A stretch of 64,000 nt of DNA, taken from assembly GCA_022605955.1 (NCBI GenBank), contig JAKCOZ010000032.1, positions 7,130,001-7,194,000 on the forward strand, written 5' to 3'. The notes beneath the pieces are model-generated. The model was given only the letters and a program-made list of their open reading frames with translations. It searched no databases and was not told where the DNA came from. Of the stretch, positions 34,395 through 46,366 are shown piece after piece. The position numbers and the translations under genes are program-made. Within the stretch, counting starts at the first letter, position 1; each line of letters starts with the position of its first letter. The stretch comes from Rallus limicola. Its lineage: Eukaryota > Chordata > Aves > Gruiformes > Rallidae.

Positions 34395-34510
34395 ACTGCG
34401 GCGAGCAGATCCACCGGCACCGAAAGCGTTCCCTCTCGAGGTATGCTCACACTGCCCAGTGGCATGCCCGGCCACGCAAACCAGCGGCTCTTTACGGAGC
34501 ACGTGCTGCA
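34395..34510. promoter_or_regulatory. Small CpG cluster with a CACGTG E-box
   Basis: About eleven CpG dinucleotides fall within some 115 bases, in a window where CpG is otherwise sparse. The palindrome GCACGTGC (34499-34506) contains an E-box. No TATA box or clear first exon is visible. It may be a small unmethylated regulatory element or chance. Confidence 0.25.
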
Positions 34511-37500
34511 AAGCAGTAAGGAAGCAGACTGTTTTCTTCCACCCAGCACATCCTCACAATGACAGAATTATTCCCTTGGTCAGTTTTGCCTCCTTGACAC
34601 AAGCTCATCCGCAGATTTAAAGTGTGTGCATTGAATGCAGCAGGTACTTCGTTTGTTCCTGAATGTCTCCACAGAAGTTGAAGACAAAAATCCTCCCCTA
34701 AGATTTCTTCCATTAGAATTAAACATCATCTTTGATCTAGATTTCTTGACCTATCTCCTCCAAGCTGTTTTTCATTGTTCTTTTTCTTGTTCTCACAGCA
34801 ATCTTTCCATGGTTCTCAGGAAGTTTTTTCCTGTTTTCTTATAATTAAATAATGATCTTATGGGATTTTCTGGTGGGGGCTTTATTGGGGGGGGGTATTG
34901 GTTTTTAACAAATGCAGATTTTTTTTTTATATATGTCTTTTAAAGCAAGACAAGATTCTGGGGCAACAATCACCTCCATCTCTCTTGCAGTACTTAGATG
35001 ATTCTGCAGAATTTTGTTTAAATCACCAGTACTGTTGTCAGCCTCTCGCTCTGCCAGGTTCCACACCACAAGCTTAATGTAGTCCAAGCTGAGGAATGTA
35101 TCTTCTCTGGACCCTGTTTAAGTATTTTTACTGGAGCACTGCTCATCAGGATCAAAGCAAGGTGTCCATTCAATTTTAAAATTTGTAATAAATGCTAAAT
35201 AGAGCTGGTATCAGACTCCAGTGATGAATATAACCCAGTTCACACCCAGGGAGAGACACCAAGGTATCCTAGTTGAAAATTTTGATGGAGATCCATATAG
35301 ACTGCCCACACACATCCAGATTGTTGGAGATACTGTTTTAAAGGGGGGAAAAAAAAAAAAAAAAAGAGACTAAAACTATGAACTAGGTCCCTTACATTGT
35401 TATTGCTATGTATTTCTTCCCCTTCTTCATTCTTGCTTCCAGCACATTTTACAAAATGCAGTAGCTATGGCTTTATATGTACAGGCATGCATGCCTGGAC
35501 ATCAGTATAGCTGCCACGAGTGCATCAAAATAATGGAATCTCTCCGTTCAAACAGAATGGAAGAACTGTATCAGGTCCAGCACAACTGCTTCCTAAAGAC
35601 AGGGAACCAGGCCTTTCCCCCACCTGAGATTCCCACAGAAGCCAAAGAGAAGTTTTCTTGTTAGGAGTCACTGTCATTTATAAACTCATTCAGAGGAGCA
35701 AGGTGCTGTGTTTTCCCTTTAAGCAAAACACAAGCGAGGCTCAGACAGACAGTATTTTCTGACACCAAGGGGTAAATCACTACATCTCTGTTAGACTTCA
35801 CTGCAAAAGCTGTTAGATTTAAAAGTAACATTCCAGTTCATATAAATAAATAGCAAACATGGGCAGTTTGTGCCCCAATTGTTTCTGCACATTGTTTATA
35901 CTTCCTTGTCTTCAATCCCATTAACAGATTTTGAGCAGAGAAGGGGACCCTCTATTTTACACACTGTGACTACTGGCTTTCCAAACTCTCCTGAGTAGGA
36001 AAACGCATCCAAGAGCATTAAGTTCCCACCCAGACCTTTGCTAACAGTCATTTTCCTTTCTCCCCACCCTCTCCCAGGAAAGTGGATGCAACATTCAGTG
36101 CCTCTAATACCTCGGAAAGCATATGCCTGAGCCTTTCCAAAAGGATTCTCTGTATGGACTGAGGTTTTCTGAACAGGTTGTTAATGGGACTGGTTCAGGG
36201 TTTTCCTACTGGGTCTGCGACACCTCGAAGTAAAGCAACTTTCCAGTTTCCAGACCTCCTCATGTTTTATGCTGCTTGCATCAAGAGATACATTTGCTAT
36301 AGCAGCTGTTCCTTCCACATTAAATGGATTTCAAGCTTTTAAAATAGTTACCTGTAAAAACAGAACAAACCTTAAGGTACAACAGTCAAAGGACTATTAA
36401 TTTCACCAGCTCGGAATATAAAAATGCCTATCTTAAAAAAGCCATCCTCCCACACTACATGGAACAGAAGTAAAACCAAATGAGAACTTTTCTCAAAAGG
36501 CTTTTCTTTGCAAATGCACCAATTTACCTAAGCACCTCTCTACAGAGATATGACCTTTTAGGAAAGTTACCCTTTTTAATAAAAAAACCACTCACTGACA
36601 AGAGATTTCTCAGCTCCAAATCTAATGTTCAGTCCCAACCAGATAAAAAAATTTGGAGGTCCCCACTTAGACCACATGTTGACTTCCTGCTGCGTGACTG
36701 GGTGAGGGTACTGAGAGCTACACCTTGTGGCAGGTGGGGGGGACAGGACCTAACTGGAAAAGCTCTTTAGTTCTTTGCAGGATGGGCTCATGCTTCCAGG
36801 TGGAGGTTTATCCAGCTCCGGCTCTCTGGCTTGCAGCAAACCACACCAGTGCAGCAAGAGAAATAAAATCTGGCAGCATACTCTATGCAGTGTCTGGTAC
36901 ACACCTACTAGACACACACTGGCACGACAGCACAACAGATCAAAGTACTACAGTATGCCAAATCAGCTTTACATCTGCAGGTTTAGACATCCCTGGCTAC
37001 ACTGCTCCTGAGCAGAACAAACGCAGCCCTGGCTATCCAGGAAGGGATCCCCAGCTCCTCAAGGAAGTTTCATTCTAGATTCAGTACATCCTACGGCTCA
37101 GTTGTCATCCACGATCTCAAGTCTTCCTCTTCCACAACCAGTGTTTTGGATCATGGTATCTTGCTGACCAGGGTCTTTGAAGGAGCTGTGATGTTCTTCC
37201 ACAGCCTCTTGACTTCTTAATTAGGTTGATCTTCAAGGGCAGGGAAAGTCTGTGGAGCTGGGATTTTTGTTATGCCAAGGTCTATGAGCCAAAATGCTTG
37301 CACAACTTTTCAAAATTTTATAGAAGTTATGGATAGAAGAAAAGCTACTTCTGTCTGATACTGCAGATGGGTTCTTTATCTTCAGAGCAGTAATACCTGT
37401 TTAAACACCTTTCATTTTAACTTTAAAACCTATCTGCTCTTGAAAATGGAATTTCAATACCTCATCTGAGCCTCTGAATAATTCTGACAAAAGCTGAAGC

Positions 37501-40500
37501 CCTGTCCATCAAAGCTAAGGTACACTTGGATATTTTAGGTTGAATTGCTCGGTAACATCTTTTCCCATACAAGCCCATTTTAAACAATTCTCTCGATTGA
37601 ATTTGGACTGCTGCTTTCTTCAGCCCCTAGACTACCATAGAGATATGCAAACTTCAGGATTTAATGGAAACATGTAACTCCTGTCAGGAGAGGAAAGCAG
37701 ATACACAGGCTGCTGAAGGCAAATCAGGCGCTGAACTCTAACACAATAATAATTTCCTTACAAGCTGTCAATTTATTCTGAGAAAAGAGTAAATGGGTGC
37801 TAATTAATGCCTACTTATTATAGCCCTGCTCAGCCTTCAGATAAGAATGAGTGACTAGAGAGGCTTTCACCTCTGCTACTCTCCCTGCTGGGGCTGGATC
37901 TGAGACTCCAGCTCGACCCCACGCAGCTTGTAGCATGCCAGCAGCCATCCTCCAGCCCAACTCTTGGTACAGTCTTTATTATTGTACGCTTCTGTTGTGC
38001 TGAGTCACTGCCTTATGGAAGGCACTCAGCAAGCCAAGATACACACTCTGCAAATCTGCCACCACAGCCCATTCACCGGGCTTCTCCAAGGAACACTGGT
38101 GAATAGGTTTTGGTGTGATGTTCCTCTCTCACACCAGTGCTGTTTTCCTTCAAAACATTTCTTTTCCACGTTTACTTGGAGCAGCTTTCACAGTACTCTA
38201 AGATGCTTGGTCAAAACCTCTGCAGTTCATTTAAGCCAGTGAGCCTATGAAAGATGGAAGAAGGGTTTTTTTTCCTCAGCTCCAAGGGTCAATAGATTTT
38301 TAACTGTGCTCTTCCAGTGCCTTTCAGTAAATGCTCCAGAAAAAGGGAGGGCAATTTTGCCTCATAATTATTGGCAACTTATCAAGGAGCTGCAACACCT
38401 GCTGCAGCCCATTTAGGACTGGAAAACATTTTTGAAAGACACTGCACTCAGGAGGTGACATGACGAGAAAGCAGAGCACAGGAGTCACATGTACCAAAAT
38501 ACACATGCACCTCACCTGGAGACTGAATAGAAAGATTAGTTAATTACCACCTCTACACGAGCAGCTGAGTCCTCATCAATTTCAACATCAAAAGTCTCTT
38601 TTTTGAACACCTGCATTTTCAGAGCAAGTCCATCTCTTACCCCCAACTGCACTGCTCAGGTAGGTTTAGGCACCAGTTACCTGCTTTTTATGTTGTTTCC
38701 AAGCTGACTCAAGAGTCTGTAATGCAGGGAGCTTCTGCAAGTCTTACATAAGGCACGTCTACCTTATAGTGTCAGCTTTTAGTCTTAATTTAACATCTCA
38801 CTGAGAAATAAGTTTAAGGCTAAAGAAATGAGTCTTAGAACCATTATTGTCCTTCATTGGTGCCAGGTCACATCGGTACAAGGCCTTTAATTTGCTCTGG
38901 CTTTTAGTTTTAAATCAATCATTCCAAAAGTTCATACACATCATTCTTGTAACTTTTTTTTGAGTTAACAATGAAAGACACAATGACAATTACATCTAAA
39001 ATAAAAAAAGCTTAAACATTCTAAAGCCATCTGATTTCATTATGCAAATGAGGTAACATGTTACCAACAACACATACTGTTTCAGTAATATGACTTGACT
39101 TTGTACTTCAGACATTTCAACTTCATTAATTATGTGGAAGGTGGAAGAGTCAGTTCAGGTCACAGTCAGGTAGTGCACACATATGGAAACACACCACGAG
39201 GCGTACCGGTGACAGCAGCGTTCACGTGAGATTTTCAATGTGCCTAGCAGTTGCCCCTGTAATTTTCAGCAGGCAGTGAAGCACCCACTTGGGAGTTTAT
39301 TGTCTGCACCACCACATTTGAGTTTGTTTTTTACATCAGCCAGCCCAGCCCCACACACTCTGCTGAGGCAGATGAGCTCGTGCATGAGGGATACGCTCGC
39401 TTCCAGCTTGCAGGAGAGATGCAGCTCTCCTGTCCCACTCTTACCTCAACTCTATGATTTTTATCAGCCAGGACACAGGAGAGAGACAGATTTCTTGCTA
39501 AGCAGGTACACACCGTGCCAGAGGCATCTGTATGCCTTCCCAGAATTTTTCTGATGAGAGCAGGCTGGGTGTCCATGACCAACAGCCCCAGTAACCCCCA
39601 GACTGCTGGACTGTTCCTCAGTCAGGAGGCTGCTGGAGAGCAGCTGAACAGCATTTTCCATTCCTACAGCATTGCCTTTCTTCTCTGCAACGCCTCACAC
39701 TTGCCCAGCATCCTGCATAGCTGTTAAAGTATGTGCAGAGAGGAGAATATGCTACTTTAATACCCTGAGTCTGAGAGGTTTCAATCATAGGCGACTCTGC
39801 AATTGCCATCTTAGGCTGCTGAGGATTTCAGAGTGTTTGCCACTTAGCTGGTTCAAAGCAAACATGGCAGCTTACGGGTCCAGGTTGCATCCCAAATACT
39901 TGTATGCATTACAAACAAGGCTTAGACACTTAGTAACACACCTTTTGCAGGCAAGCTACCTTCTGACTAGTCAAGTCTCTTCCTTAGGGGTGGCCTTTGA
40001 TGCATGCAGATTTTGTAACTTGGCCAAGTAGCTCTGGGTAGGTAGAAGGGCATGAAAGGGGAGGATTACATCATTGCAAAGCACTCAGAGAGCCTGGCAG
40101 AGTTGTACCTTCTCCACAGCAAGGGGGAATAGCTGAGCAATCTTTACTGAGAAAATAAGGGAGCTGGCTAGCATTGGGAAACAACTGAGTAAGAACATAC
40201 ACGAGAATCTTGAGGTTTGGGGAGGAAATGAGATATACTCTCCTTCCAGAGGCAGACCCGAGGTTAAGGGTGGCATGCAGGCTCTGCACAACCAGTTCTG
40301 TGTAGCCATCTCCTTTTTGCTTGAAGCAAGATAAGTTTCTTAGGGAATGTAAAAGCACATGGAACCAGCTTCCTAAGGATTCAGCAATCCATCACATGGG
40401 AAATCCTTGGAAATCCACAAGAAGAGGGTAAAAAAAATGCCTACACATTGGATTTAGCTTCATTGGTTTCCATTATAATAGTTTCTGATAAAGTTTTTAC

Positions 40501-40934
40501 CACCAGTCAAAACAAGAATTTTCATGCAAGTTTTCTAAAAGCTTCCTTGAAGGAAGCATGTTCTCAGATGAGAAAAGAAAAAACACATTTTAAGGAAAAA
40601 GGCTCTCTACTTGCTTGTGTTTATACACATCCAAAAATAGGTATTCAGATCAAAATAACAGTTGAACTTTGACTTAAATAAGCTGCAAAAGCTTTTCATA
40701 AGCAAGAGCTGAAATTCAGAAGTGTCAATCATTTTGGCAGTATTATGATAATTTTTTTTAGCTGAAATGCAATAATAATCTCTTACACTACAGAAAAGTA
40801 TTTTCAATATAGATAGAAGATTAAAATGTAAAAATCCAGGGATAGGTTTGGCTCTGGACTATACACATGCAGACTTTCTGAAAAACGCACAGATGCTAAT
40901 CAGCTGGATATTACCTTTGATCTCATCTTTCAGA
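34511..40934. other. Long single-copy stretch, no supported gene
   Basis: Contains a G-run and A-run near 35343-35365, a G-run at about 34886-34894, and an octamer-like ATGCAAAT near 39043-39050. An A+T-rich segment at about 37740-37830 contains homeodomain-type GCTAATTAATGCC. Open frames have no motifs. Confidence 0.4.
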
Positions 40935-41164
40935 TAGGAAGTTCTGCACCAACATGCAGAAGAACTTCTTCCCAGTGAGGGTGAGGGAGCCCTGGGACAG
41001 GCTGCCCAGGGGGGTGTGGAGTCTCCTTCTCTGGAGAGATTCCAGCCCCGTCTGGACACCAACCTGTGCAACCTGTCCTTGGGAACCTGCTTTGGCAGGG
41101 GGTTGGACGGGATGATCTCTGGAGGGCCCTTCCAACCCCTACAGCTCTGTGATTCTGTGATTTC
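40935..41164 (+). mobile_element. CR1 LINE 3' end, strongly truncated
   Basis: Begins at GAAGTTCTGCACCAACATGC, at the very end of ORF2. It passes the GACAGGCTGCCCAGG block and the 3' UTR (CTTTGGCAGGGGGTTGGACG, GGGCCCTTCCAACCCC) and ends GATTCTGTGATTTCT. It is non-coding as it stands; the minus-strand frames over it are shadows. Confidence 0.95.
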
Positions 41165-41722
41165 TCCCATATTTTGCAAAAAGAAAAGTAATGATGGAAG
41201 TCACATGACATGCCCAGTGTTCAACAGAAATGCAGTTGAGTGAGAAACAAAAATCAATGACTCAGATGATCAAAGACTGTACACGCTGACCCTGTAACTT
41301 CTGTGTCAGCACAAACAATTATAACCATAAATCCTGGAACCCTGTTCTATAGTGCACACGTTTCCCATCACAGTATACACTCTGTGTGCACAAATCCACA
41401 GAATTACCTTCTGGTGGTGAATTTGGGGTGTTTGATGCATTATTTTTCAGAGTTTCATCAGAGGACAATTTTTTTCCTAAAGAAGTCGGAGCCGTCAGGT
41501 GGTTTTTCTTTGTCCCAGCCCCTCCAGAGCCGCATGCAACAGCAGAGTGAATGCTTCACCCAGCAGAACTCACTGGGGCTGTTACAGTCACCCTAAAAAT
41601 CTGCTTAACTTCTAAGTTATTTTGCGTTTTAGTTTAGAAAATGATTTTGATTTTAAAGGAGTCCTAGCAGCTCTGACAATATAAAGAACATTAAAGCTCT
41701 TAGGAATAGGTAACTAGGGCGG
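41165..41722. other. Spacer between CR1 and the LTR pair
   Basis: No supported feature. A plus-strand frame at 41303-41596 has no recognisable motif. Confidence 0.45.
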
Positions 41723-42330
41723 TGTGTGCCTTGATCACTACAGGAATCATTGTGGACTCTGAGTTAAAACACCAGATATTGGTTATGGACCTTGAGTCAA
41801 AACAATAGTTACCAGAAGAAACTGGTGGTGGTTATGGAAGATCAGTCAAAGATGAGATGAGCGTGTTCAAGCACGGGGTTCACTCGCAGACACAGTGAGG
41901 AAGACCATTGATGGCCACCAGAGGACACCCCCCCCCAACAACATAACTAGGCATGCACGGAGGACATTTACATGTGAGAATGATTTCTGGGAAATAACAT
42001 AAATATGCTAACCATTACCCTTCCCTCTTGTATTTAAAACAATCAGCAGAGTTAACCAATGCTTTTTTTATAGAATAAGAATATAGATAAAGCAATCGAA
42101 AGCCAATCATTGCAAAGGGCACATTAAGAAGCCAGCATTGTATGCAATTTTAAACAGTGACTTTGCTAAGAAATTGTATCAACATGTTGTGGTTTGTACC
42201 TGTGGGTGAACGTGTCCTTTGGAGGAACTATCTCCTGTGCTCCGCAGTGCTGGAATAAAGAAGTGCCTACTTATCTGCTTCGTGTAGATAAATCCTTCGC
42301 AATTGCAACTGCTAACAGGGCCATACACCG
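41723..42330 (+). mobile_element. Diverged LTR, copy 1 (with U3, R and U5-like parts)
   Basis: Aligned with copy 2 at 42748-43245 it is about 80% identical by eye from the CACAGTGAGGAAGAC block onward. In order it has a 33-bp repeat pair (from 41764), a GTTAACCAATG box with CCAAT at 42056-42060, and AGAATAAGAATATAGATAAA. A degenerate TATA (TTGTATCAAC, TATC at 42177) follows, then AATAAA at 42254-42259 and AAGTGCCTACTTATCTGCTT, which reads like R/U5. Both borders are approximate and no target-site duplication was identified. No retroviral coding sequence is next to it. Confidence 0.7.
41764..41829 (+). repeat. Two 33-bp tandem repeats in LTR copy 1
   Basis: TTAAAAC at 41764 and TCAAAACAAT at 41797 mark the same unit one 33-base period apart. 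The intervening sequence ends GGACCTTGAG. Confidence 0.65.
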
Positions 42331-42747
42331 GCCTTGCAGATTTTTGTGTCCTTTCTGGAGGGACAGCTGCCACCCAACGGACATGTGAGCAACGTCAGAC
42401 AATTCCACAGCAGTGACAGGTCAGCTCAAACCACCGTACAGGCACATCTGAGTCCAACACCCTCTCCAGGATAATACAACTTGAATGCTTTCTTTCTGTG
42501 ATCCCACAAAGTGGCTGATTTGAGCTGACTCACAGAAAGCCAGGAGACATGGAAGAAGGCGGGTGTTTGCCCCATCAAGGTGCCCCTGGACAACCTAAAA
42601 GCACAGTGGGGTGATGAGCAGTGAACATATATTGGCTTAGTGGCCTTACAGACAGCATTGGTCAATAGAAACAACTACTTTCCATGCCAGTGTTACAAAT
42701 AATTGTATTTGATGACTTTGAGTCTAAGGGAACAGTAAGAGAATATA
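42331..42747. other. Stretch between the two diverged LTRs
   Basis: About 420 bases with no recognised retroviral gene, primer site or polypurine tract. It may be remnant internal sequence or host DNA. Confidence 0.4.
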
Positions 42748-43245
42748 CTGTACAGGATGGCGTGTCTTTATCACTGTGAAGAATCTCTACAGACCCTGGA
42801 TTAAAACAATGGGTGCCAGTCACAGACCTTGGCTTAAAACAATGGATGCCAGCCACGGGCCTTGACTTAAAACAATAAGTAACTGGAGAAACAGATGAAG
42901 ATGAGATAAGCTTGCTTAAGGACAGGGGTTCACTCAGGGACACAGTGAGGAAGACTATCGACGACCACCAGAGGACCCCCTCTCAACATAGCTACACCCG
43001 CGCAAAGGACATTAACATATGGTAATGATTTCTAGGAAGTAACATGAATATGCTCATCAATACCTTCCCCTCTTCGTATTTAAAACAATGAGTATAGTTA
43101 ACCAATGAATTTTATAGAATAAGAATATAGATAAAGTGAAGCAATCAGGGGGCAATCATTGTAAAGGTCAAGCTAAGCAGCCAGCATTTTTGTGCAATGA
43201 TCTTTGTTAGAAATTGTATAAAAATGTTCTGCTTTGAACCTTTGG
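42748..43245 (+). mobile_element. Diverged LTR, copy 2 (U3 part, U5 not recognised)
   Basis: Same orientation as copy 1. It has three 33-bp repeats (from 42801), a GTTAACCAATG box with CCAAT at 43102-43106, AGAATAAGAATATAGATAAA, and an intact TATA box TATAAAA at 43217-43223. After GAACCTTTGGTGGAGC similarity to copy 1 stops, and no AATAAA/U5 part is seen. The element may be 3'-truncated there, or the end may have diverged. Borders are approximate. Confidence 0.65.
42801..42899 (+). repeat. Three 33-bp tandem repeats in LTR copy 2
   Basis: TTAAAACAAT recurs at 42801, 42834 and 42867. Each of the first two units continues with a diverged GG-TGCCAG-CAC-G-CCTTG; the third departs after about 20 bases. 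They lie upstream of the CCAAT and TATA boxes, where retroviral enhancer repeats are commonly found. Confidence 0.75.
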
Positions 43246-44235
43246 TGGAGCTGACAGGTGGAGCTACCAATAGGAGCTTTACTGCAGCCTTCGGGGATTC
43301 ACAGAAGGGAGAGACCACAGGGAATGTAGTAGGTACACCCAACCTCCTTACTGACCTTGAAACAGCAGCCCCTGGCAAAGTACTGCTCAGCCCTCTGCAC
43401 GACTGCAATGGGTACATCAATCCCAGAGTCCCCATCCCCATTTCAGGGCTGCTTGCTCTGCAGTGGGATTTTTTCTCCAGCTCCTCCTGATGATGCTGAG
43501 CTCATAGGCTGCTTAAGTCCCACTTAAGGGAAGCTGAAGAGTGCAACCACACAGAGGAGCTGAACGAAGAGGAGGACTATGCAGCTTCCGCAAGGATTCA
43601 CGCTGCCTGGGGTTGTAAAGGCCACAGGTCAGTCCTGAAAGCAGTACTGTACCTACCAGTTAGAATCTGGCTGTTCAGACACAACAGCTGCGATGGGAGC
43701 TCAATAACTCAGTTGTTCCACTGCACCTTTTAGGAGCATAATTAAAAAGTAATGTCAGCTTACAATGAAAAGTGTATTTGAGTATTCCACAGCTTTATTT
43801 GTGTTTCCAAAATACTCCTTTACAACAACAAGTTTTGATGTTATCCCAGGAGATGGCTGATTCACTTCCCATCTTATTCAGCACTTGCACTTTGTTGGAA
43901 CCTAGAAGTCCTAGTCAGGATTAGGCCCCACTCCCTGAAACACCTGGTGGGCTAATCCTTTTTTAAAGCCAGCTATTACTCAGTCTCTGTGGGAGACAGC
44001 CCTTGGCAAGCTTTTCAAGGACAAAGCACTTCCAACGAGGAACTGTTACACCCCTGTTTCTTTCTCTACATCCTAAGAATTACGTGTTATAATTGTATAA
44101 TATGCATAAATTCAATATGCATTCAGTCTTCATAAAACAGTTTCTCTTTTTTTTTTTTTTTTGCCTTGATTACAGATTTATGCTATGAACCAATTCTGAA
44201 CAGGTTCAGCTGAGACCGGTGTAAACATCTGTGCC
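43246..44235. other. Single-copy stretch, nothing recognised
   Basis: A plus-strand frame at 43197-43490 overlaps the end of the LTR and has no recognised motif. A T-run lies at about 44148-44162. Confidence 0.4.
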
Positions 44236-44300
44236 TGTTGAATTTGCCTGTCATCAAACAGACAGATAATTAAAGTCAGCGATAATTTATGGAGGACAAT
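44236..44300. promoter_or_regulatory. Possible conserved non-coding (enhancer-like) segment
   Basis: A compact run of homeodomain-type sites: CCTGTCATCAAACAGACAG contains MEIS/PBX-like CTGTCA and its near inverse, followed by AGATAATTAAAG and CGATAATTTATGG. Dense sites like these are common in vertebrate conserved enhancers. Conservation cannot be seen from one sequence. Confidence 0.2.
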
Positions 44301-46351
44301 ACCTGTCTCATTTCTGATCACAGGTCTAATGTGAACAGGGCAAGAACTCCTTTCTGACTGAATAAAAATACCGAAGAACTACTGTGACTGCTGCTCAGCT
44401 CGAGCATGATCAGGGCAGCAGTTGTGCAGGAACAATATGCAGGGCTGTCAAGACAGAAGGGCACAATGAAGAAATCATGGACAGACATCGCTTTGCATTT
44501 CCAAGCACATCCTGTTTACCAAGCAACACCCGGGATTTTGCTTTTCCTGAATTATCTCATTGTTAGTCACAGCTTCAGAGAAAATACCAAAAAGTCATGC
44601 TGAGTGATGCAAAGCCAACTAGAATGTTTAGTATGAGGATAAGTAGCATCATCCACTATGAAGAAAGCTGAGCAAAGAAGCAGCATGGTCACCAAAGCCT
44701 ACACTCATAGCATGCCAGTGAACACAGCTGTTCTACCATGACATAAATATTCATCAATTCGACCAAAACACTTGCCTAAAGATGTAGATCTGAAGAGTCA
44801 TAGCTCAGACACCATCAAGAAAATGTACTGCAATTGTTACTTTTGTTGCACAATAAAAATCCCTCCTAGATGCCAGCATCTTGGTTACCTTAGAGCTTCC
44901 CATATAACTCTGAATGATCCAAGTGAAACCAAGTTTACACTATCACAAGTGTTCTTACAAATAAAAACATCTTTAGTATCAGTATAAAAACCTACTCAAT
45001 AGCTCTTAGGTTTCCCAGAGAAATAGTCTCTTCACTATTGATTGAAAAAGGGAGAAAAAAAAAAATAAAGTAGGACACATTTTCAATAAAATCTTCCCTG
45101 AGTTTAAGTAACTTCTTAGTGTGACACATTTGCAAAGAAAAAGCATTATGGAGCTGAGCAACTGTCCATAAATTTCTGTCTGCTAAACTGTTGTGCTATC
45201 AGCCCTCTCTCACACTGGGTCCCAGAGCGTGAGGGAACAGTAACAGCTTCCCTGCAAAGCCAAAGAAACAGGGAATGGATAATTAGCATTAGAAAGGTCC
45301 AAAGATAACATATACTTGAAAGCTTTGGCATTTTGAGTAGGCAGAGAAAACTGGTTTAGGCCACTGGCAGCTGGCTTTCAAATTTCTGTACAAGTCGCTT
45401 ATCTTTTTTACGTCAATGGGTACTTTGCAATTGTTATTTGTGCAAGTTACATACAGTCTGCTCCCTGTTGTTCTTGCTACAGAGCAACTGTGCCATCCCA
45501 GGAGAGCTTTATTTCAACAAATATTTGACTGAGCCAGTGGAATGAATAGCCAAAGGGACAAGAGAGAACAATTCCACATGAATTGTTAACAACAGAAAAG
45601 TCACACTGAAGCAGTTGTACCAACTGTTGGTAAATTTTACATGGCTAGAAAATTCAACAAGGTTTACAGCCCTTAATTCAAGGGAATGTGCCTAACTTTT
45701 TCACAGCCTTGTGCCCCGTGACCCTTCCCAAAACCATGCCATGTGTAACGCTTACCTTGTAACGTGCACAGTGATAATGCACAGGTGTCACCATGCGATA
45801 AATACAGAGAACACACGCCAGCTACATCCACTTTTGTACTCTGTGATCACATCCCCACACTACTAGCCAGGGTATACAATGCATAAAATGAGAGTCCTAC
45901 TCCCACTTTGGTTTAGTACCTTTATCCCACCTTGTGCATAGCAGTGGGTGGCCTCCTGCTGCCTGCCTGCGCTCCCTGGCTGGTCAGCACCACGCGTTCA
46001 GTGCTACGCTTTGTGTCTCTGCTCCAATTTGTTAGGATTCTCTTTGGTGCTCTGGAGTTTGCAAGCTACAGCAATAGCCCAGGGAAACACTTACTGGCAT
46101 CTAAACCAATCTCCCTTTTGGGAGGTTTTCGGCATCATCAGAGAGGAATCCCTCCCGCTAACAGGCATACCTGATGGAGCCCAGCATGCGGGCGAGTCTT
46201 TCTGGCTGTGAACCGCAATCAAACTGACAATTATGCGTTTGCTCATGTCCTTGATAAAAGCTCATTTAGCCACAACAATAGGCTGATGGCCCTAGGTTGC
46301 TTTTCCCCCCCTCTTGCCACCTTACCTATAGTTTTAAGTTACACATGAAGA
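44301..46351. other. Single-copy stretch, nothing recognised
   Basis: Ordinary sequence with short A-runs. GGGTATACAATGCATAAAATG near 45873-45890 is TATA-like, but no LTR ends or flanking duplications were found around it. Confidence 0.4.
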
Positions 46352-46366
46352 CTCACACACACACAC
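46352..46366 (+). repeat. (CA)n microsatellite
   Basis: About seven CA units in the run CTCACACACACACACGA. Confidence 0.85.
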
